From G963662905 sp963676415 (GTDB lineage: Bacteria > Bacteroidota > Bacteroidia > Bacteroidales > WRLA01), in the NCBI GenBank assembly GCA_963676415.1, contig OY781097.1, positions 1,116,001 to 1,180,000 of the forward strand: DNA of 64,000 nucleotides, written 5' to 3'. Positions within the stretch are counted from its first letter, which is position 1; each line of letters opens with the position of its first letter. The notes beneath the pieces are model-generated. The model was not told the origin of the DNA. It saw nothing but the letters and a program-made list of their open reading frames with translations, and did not search any database. Made by a program: the position numbers and the translations under genes. This document shows positions 61,792 through 64,000 of this stretch, piece after piece.

Positions 61792-62982
61792 TTATTTAAT
61801 CACGTTGAGTTCTTTCCCCACCTTAATAAAAGCATTGATTGCTTTATCGAGATGAGCTACCTCATGTCCGGCAGAAAGCTGCACACGGATACGGGCCTGT
61901 CCTTTTGGCACCACAGGATAGTAGAAACCAATAACATAAATGCCTTCATCGAGCAGTTTGGCGGCAAAATCCTGGCTCAGTTTGGCATCGTAGAGCATAA
62001 TGGCACATATTGCTGATGCCGTGGGTTTGATATCGAAACCGGCATCCTTCATTTTGCCCATGAAATAGTCGGTATTGCTGTGCAGTTTATCTTGCAGCTC
62101 GGTAGTTTCGTTCATCATATCAAACATACGGATACCGGCATTTACCACTACAGGAGGAATGGAATTAGAGAAAAGATACGGGCGTGAGCGCTGGCGCAGC
62201 ATTTCAATAATTTCTTTGCGGCCGGTAGTAAAACCGCCAATAGCACCGCCAAAAGCTTTACCCAGCGTTCCGGTGATGATATCTACTTCGCCACGGATAT
62301 CAAAAAGCTCGGTAACGCCACGGCCAGTTTTACCCACAACTCCTGCTGAGTGGCACTCATCCACCATAATCATGGCATCGTATTTTTTGGCCAGCTCATT
62401 GATTTTGTCCATTGGGGCCACATTGCCGTCCATGGAGAAAACACCATCGGTAACGATCAGGCGGAAACGCTGTGCCTGTGCTTCTTTCAGCTTGGCTTCC
62501 AGATCTTCCATATTGGCATTTTCGTAGCGGTAACGCTGCGCTTTACAGAGGCGCACACCATCAATAATGGAAGCATGGTTGAGCGAATCGGAGATGATGG
62601 CATCTTCGGCGGTAAGGATGGGTTCAAAAACACCGCCATTAGCATCAAAAGCCGCAGCATAAAGGATGGTGTCTTCAGTACCGAAGAATTCCGCAATTTT
62701 ACGCTCCAGGGTTTTGTGCAGGTCTTGCGTACCGCAAATAAAACGAACAGATGACATACCGTAGCCATGTGTATCAAGAGCATCTTTAGCCGCTTTGATC
62801 AGCTCGGGATGGTTGGAAAGGCCGAGATAGTTATTGGCACAAAAGTTCAATACATCCTGACCGGTAGTAAGGGAAATATCCGCTTTTTGCGGAGAATTAA
62901 TAATGCGTTCTTCTTTGTAGAGTCCTGCTTCACGAATGTCAGCAATCTCTTTCTGAAGGTGTTCTTTGATTTTACCGTACAT
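61792..62982 (-). CDS. kbl: Glycine C-acetyltransferase (2-amino-3-ketobutyrate CoA ligase)
   Basis: 396 aa PLP enzyme of the alpha-oxoamine synthase family. NFCANNYLGLSNHPEL, SVRFICGTQDLHKTLE, DECHSAGVVGKTGRG and GTLGKAFGGAIGG (PLP Lys) match Kbl, which with threonine dehydrogenase turns threonine into glycine plus acetyl-CoA. Serine palmitoyltransferase-like paralogues are related, but the Kbl-type SVRFICGT favours this call. tdh is not adjacent. Confidence 0.95.
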   Translation of the reverse strand: MYGKIKEHLQKEIADIREAGLYKEERIINSPQKADISLTTGQDVLNFCANNYLGLSNHPELIKAAKDALDTHGYGMSSVRFICGTQDLHKTLERKIAEFFGTEDTILYAAAFDANGGVFEPILTAEDAIISDSLNHASIIDGVRLCKAQRYRYENANMEDLEAKLKEAQAQRFRLIVTDGVFSMDGNVAPMDKINELAKKYDAMIMVDECHSAGVVGKTGRGVTELFDIRGEVDIITGTLGKAFGGAIGGFTTGRKEIIEMLRQRSRPYLFSNSIPPVVVNAGIRMFDMMNETTELQDKLHSNTDYFMGKMKDAGFDIKPTASAICAIMLYDAKLSQDFAAKLLDEGIYVIGFYYPVVPKGQARIRVQLSAGHEVAHLDKAINAFIKVGKELNVIK

Positions 62983-63028
62983 AATTAATATTTTTTGGAA
63001 AGGAATACTTCGTTAAAATTCTTTGATG

Positions 63029-63036
63029 CAAATATA
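63029..63036 (-). promoter_or_regulatory. -7 promoter element for kbl
   Basis: Minus-strand TATATTTG, TAnnTTTG match, 46 bases upstream of the kbl ATG. Confidence 0.5.
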
Positions 63037-63100
63037 AAGGATTCGGGGGATTTGAGGATTGGAGAATCATGTTATTGTTTGGTCAAACAGACAAAGAATA

Positions 63101-63117
63101 TGACCCCTTTGGGGTCA
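63101..63117. repeat. Isolated REP-like hairpin
   Basis: TGACCCC-TTT-GGGGTCA, perfect 7-bp stem; same GACCCC/GGGGTC theme as the two longer repeats behind it. Confidence 0.8.
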
Positions 63118-63129
63118 GCTCTTTAACTT

Positions 63130-63302
63130 ATGTTTCTTGTTACAAATATTCAATCCCTCCGGGATTGTTTTGCTTTCGCAACCCGTTTTTCCCTGATGCG
63201 GTAATCCCATGCAATGAAGACATTAAAAGACCCCGAAGGGGTCATATAGCTATATTACGCATAGTCAACTTACTAAAACGACCCAAAAAGGGGTCGCATA
63301 TC
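63130..63302. repeat. REP-like array unit 1
   Basis: Contains hairpins CAATCCC-TCC-GGGATTG (63151-63167), GACCCC-GAA-GGGGTC (63229-63243) and CGACCC...GGGTCG (63279-63296). Duplicated 350 bp downstream with compensating changes. Confidence 0.85.
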
Positions 63303-63329
63303 TAATATCAGCAGAAGCTTCGAGATTAT

Positions 63330-63450
63330 TCTTCCGAAAGCTTTCGGAATTGAAACCTGTTACTTCGGCAAGCTCAGCACAGGCATTCCGTTCAGACGGG
63401 ACTCCTTATTTTCAATACAAAAAATGCCTCGACTTTAGCTGAATTAACAT
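63330..63450. repeat. Dispersed palindromic repeat, divergent copy 5
   Basis: Lies between the two REP units. Shares ACTTCGGCAAGCTCAGCACA and GACGGGACTCCTTATTTTCA with the repeats at 13194 and 43635 in altered order, plus a perfect CCGAAAGCTTTCGG palindrome (63334-63347). Confidence 0.5.
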
Positions 63451-63478
63451 TTTTGATGCACCTGCAAGCTCATGAACC

Positions 63479-63655
63479 TATGATTCTTGTTATAAACATT
63501 CAATCCCTCTGGGATTGTTTTGCTTTCGCAACCCGTTTATTCCTGATGCGGTAATCTCATGCAATGCAGACATCAAAAGACCCTGAAGGGGTCATATAAC
63601 TCTATATTAGGCATGGTCAACTTACCAAAAACGACCCCAAAAGGGGTCGCATATT
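63479..63655. repeat. REP-like array unit 2
   Basis: Second copy of unit 1: CAATCCC-TCT-GGGATTG (63501-63517), GACCCT-GAA-GGGGTC (63579-63593) and CGACCCC-AAAA-GGGGTCG (63632-63649). Confidence 0.85.
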
Positions 63656-63676
63656 AGTTTCTGAGCAAAATACAAC

Positions 63677-64000
63677 TCAATCATCAAATAAGTATTCCCT
63701 CCTAAAATCAATATTATATTCCTCCAGAAAACGATGATATTCTTCCTTGAAGCTTTTGTTCCGATGGTGTTCCTTTTGATTTTCTATATATTTATCAACC
63801 TTTGAAAGGTCTGAATGACTATACGAAAAAGCGCCAAAACCCTCCTGCCATTCAAACTTAAACTTAGTAAAACCTTTTTCTTTGATAAATTTATTGGACG
63901 ACTTCTTTACTTCACGAACGAGATCCGAAAGACAACAGCTTGGCTTCATACCTATTAGGATATGAATATGATCAGAAACACCATTAACCCTAATCAATTT
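63677..64000 (-). CDS. REP-associated tyrosine transposase (Y1/HUH family), 5'-truncated by window edge
   Basis: The C-terminal 107 codons of an IS200-like Y1 transposase; the start lies beyond the window. GVSDHIHILIGM is the HUH metal site, and GAFSYSHSDLSKVDKYIENQKEHH has the catalytic Tyr region with the family end. The GC-rich hairpin units directly behind its stop fit a RAYT that moves or maintains REP sequences. Confidence 0.88.
   Translation of the reverse strand, partial: KLIRVNGVSDHIHILIGMKPSCCLSDLVREVKKSSNKFIKEKGFTKFKFEWQEGFGAFSYSHSDLSKVDKYIENQKEHHRNKSFKEEYHRFLEEYNIDFRREYLFDD

Overview
The window is chromosomal DNA of a Bacteroidota bacterium, most likely an uncultured or marine-type Bacteroidales/Marinilabiliales relative; genus is not resolvable from the sequence alone. 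Evidence: -7 promoter elements of the TAnnTTTG type in front of many genes, Por/T9SS C-terminal sorting domains, the large three-domain IspG, an IPExxxVDY-type gene beside pyk, a GGGP-synthase-like gene, an ATP synthase operon atpBEFHAG without atpDC, and many lipoprotein or SPI signal peptides.

Left third (1-25.5 kb). A 5'-truncated Wzz/BY-kinase with a Tyr-Gly tail is followed by an orphan mreD and a first MBOAT plus AlgX-like O-acetyltransferase pair. Next come a membrane class III adenylate cyclase, ispG, a calcineurin-like phosphoesterase lipoprotein with an outer-membrane-type protein, and an S9 peptidase. After a gene-poor stretch holding a dispersed palindromic repeat and a deleted IS630 relic, a minus-strand operon carries a GH16-like lipoprotein and a second MBOAT/AlgX pair. 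A coiled-coil membrane protein, two tandem C69 dipeptidases, gatA and tatA follow. The BY-kinase, the two acetyltransferase pairs and the GH16-like protein together suggest export and decoration of surface polysaccharide.

Middle (25.7-43.6 kb). This is mostly housekeeping: GGGPS-like, dCMP deaminase, mgsA, tRNA-Gln(CUG), a GH29 fucosidase, ArsC, a GNAT/YoaP protein, metG-mreC (minus strand), ldcA-yraN-giant AsmA-like protein, an IPExxxVDY-type gene, pyk, a small gene and ubiB/aarF. A 370-bp fold-back repeat and a DUF4143 ATPase remnant lie between the GNAT gene and mreC.

Plastic region (43.6-50.5 kb). Palindromic repeats, a truncated T9SS cargo gene and two paralogous T9SS beta-propeller-like cargo genes lie here. 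The second cargo gene is split by a complete IS3-family element (1444 bp, ATG target duplication, programmed -1 frameshift, internal 48-bp perfect palindrome).

Right part (50.5-64 kb). A YkvA-like gene, atpBEFHAG, ferritin and an exported glutaredoxin-like protein precede a defence island at 57.3-61.8 kb. The island holds a type II-short-like CBASS cassette: a 57-aa basic protein, a Cap15-like 2TM/beta-barrel effector, a CD-NTase, and an E2-like protein with a SEC-C zinc motif. Transcribed divergently from it is a three-gene operon of a sigma-factor-like protein, a 113-aa acidic protein and an ImmA/IrrE peptidase. A 21-bp perfect palindrome sits between the two units. This island is the best candidate for something new: a CBASS whose control module looks like CapH/CapP but uses a sigma-like protein instead of an HTH repressor. 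The window ends with kbl and a REP-like hairpin array next to a REP-associated tyrosine (Y1/HUH) transposase.
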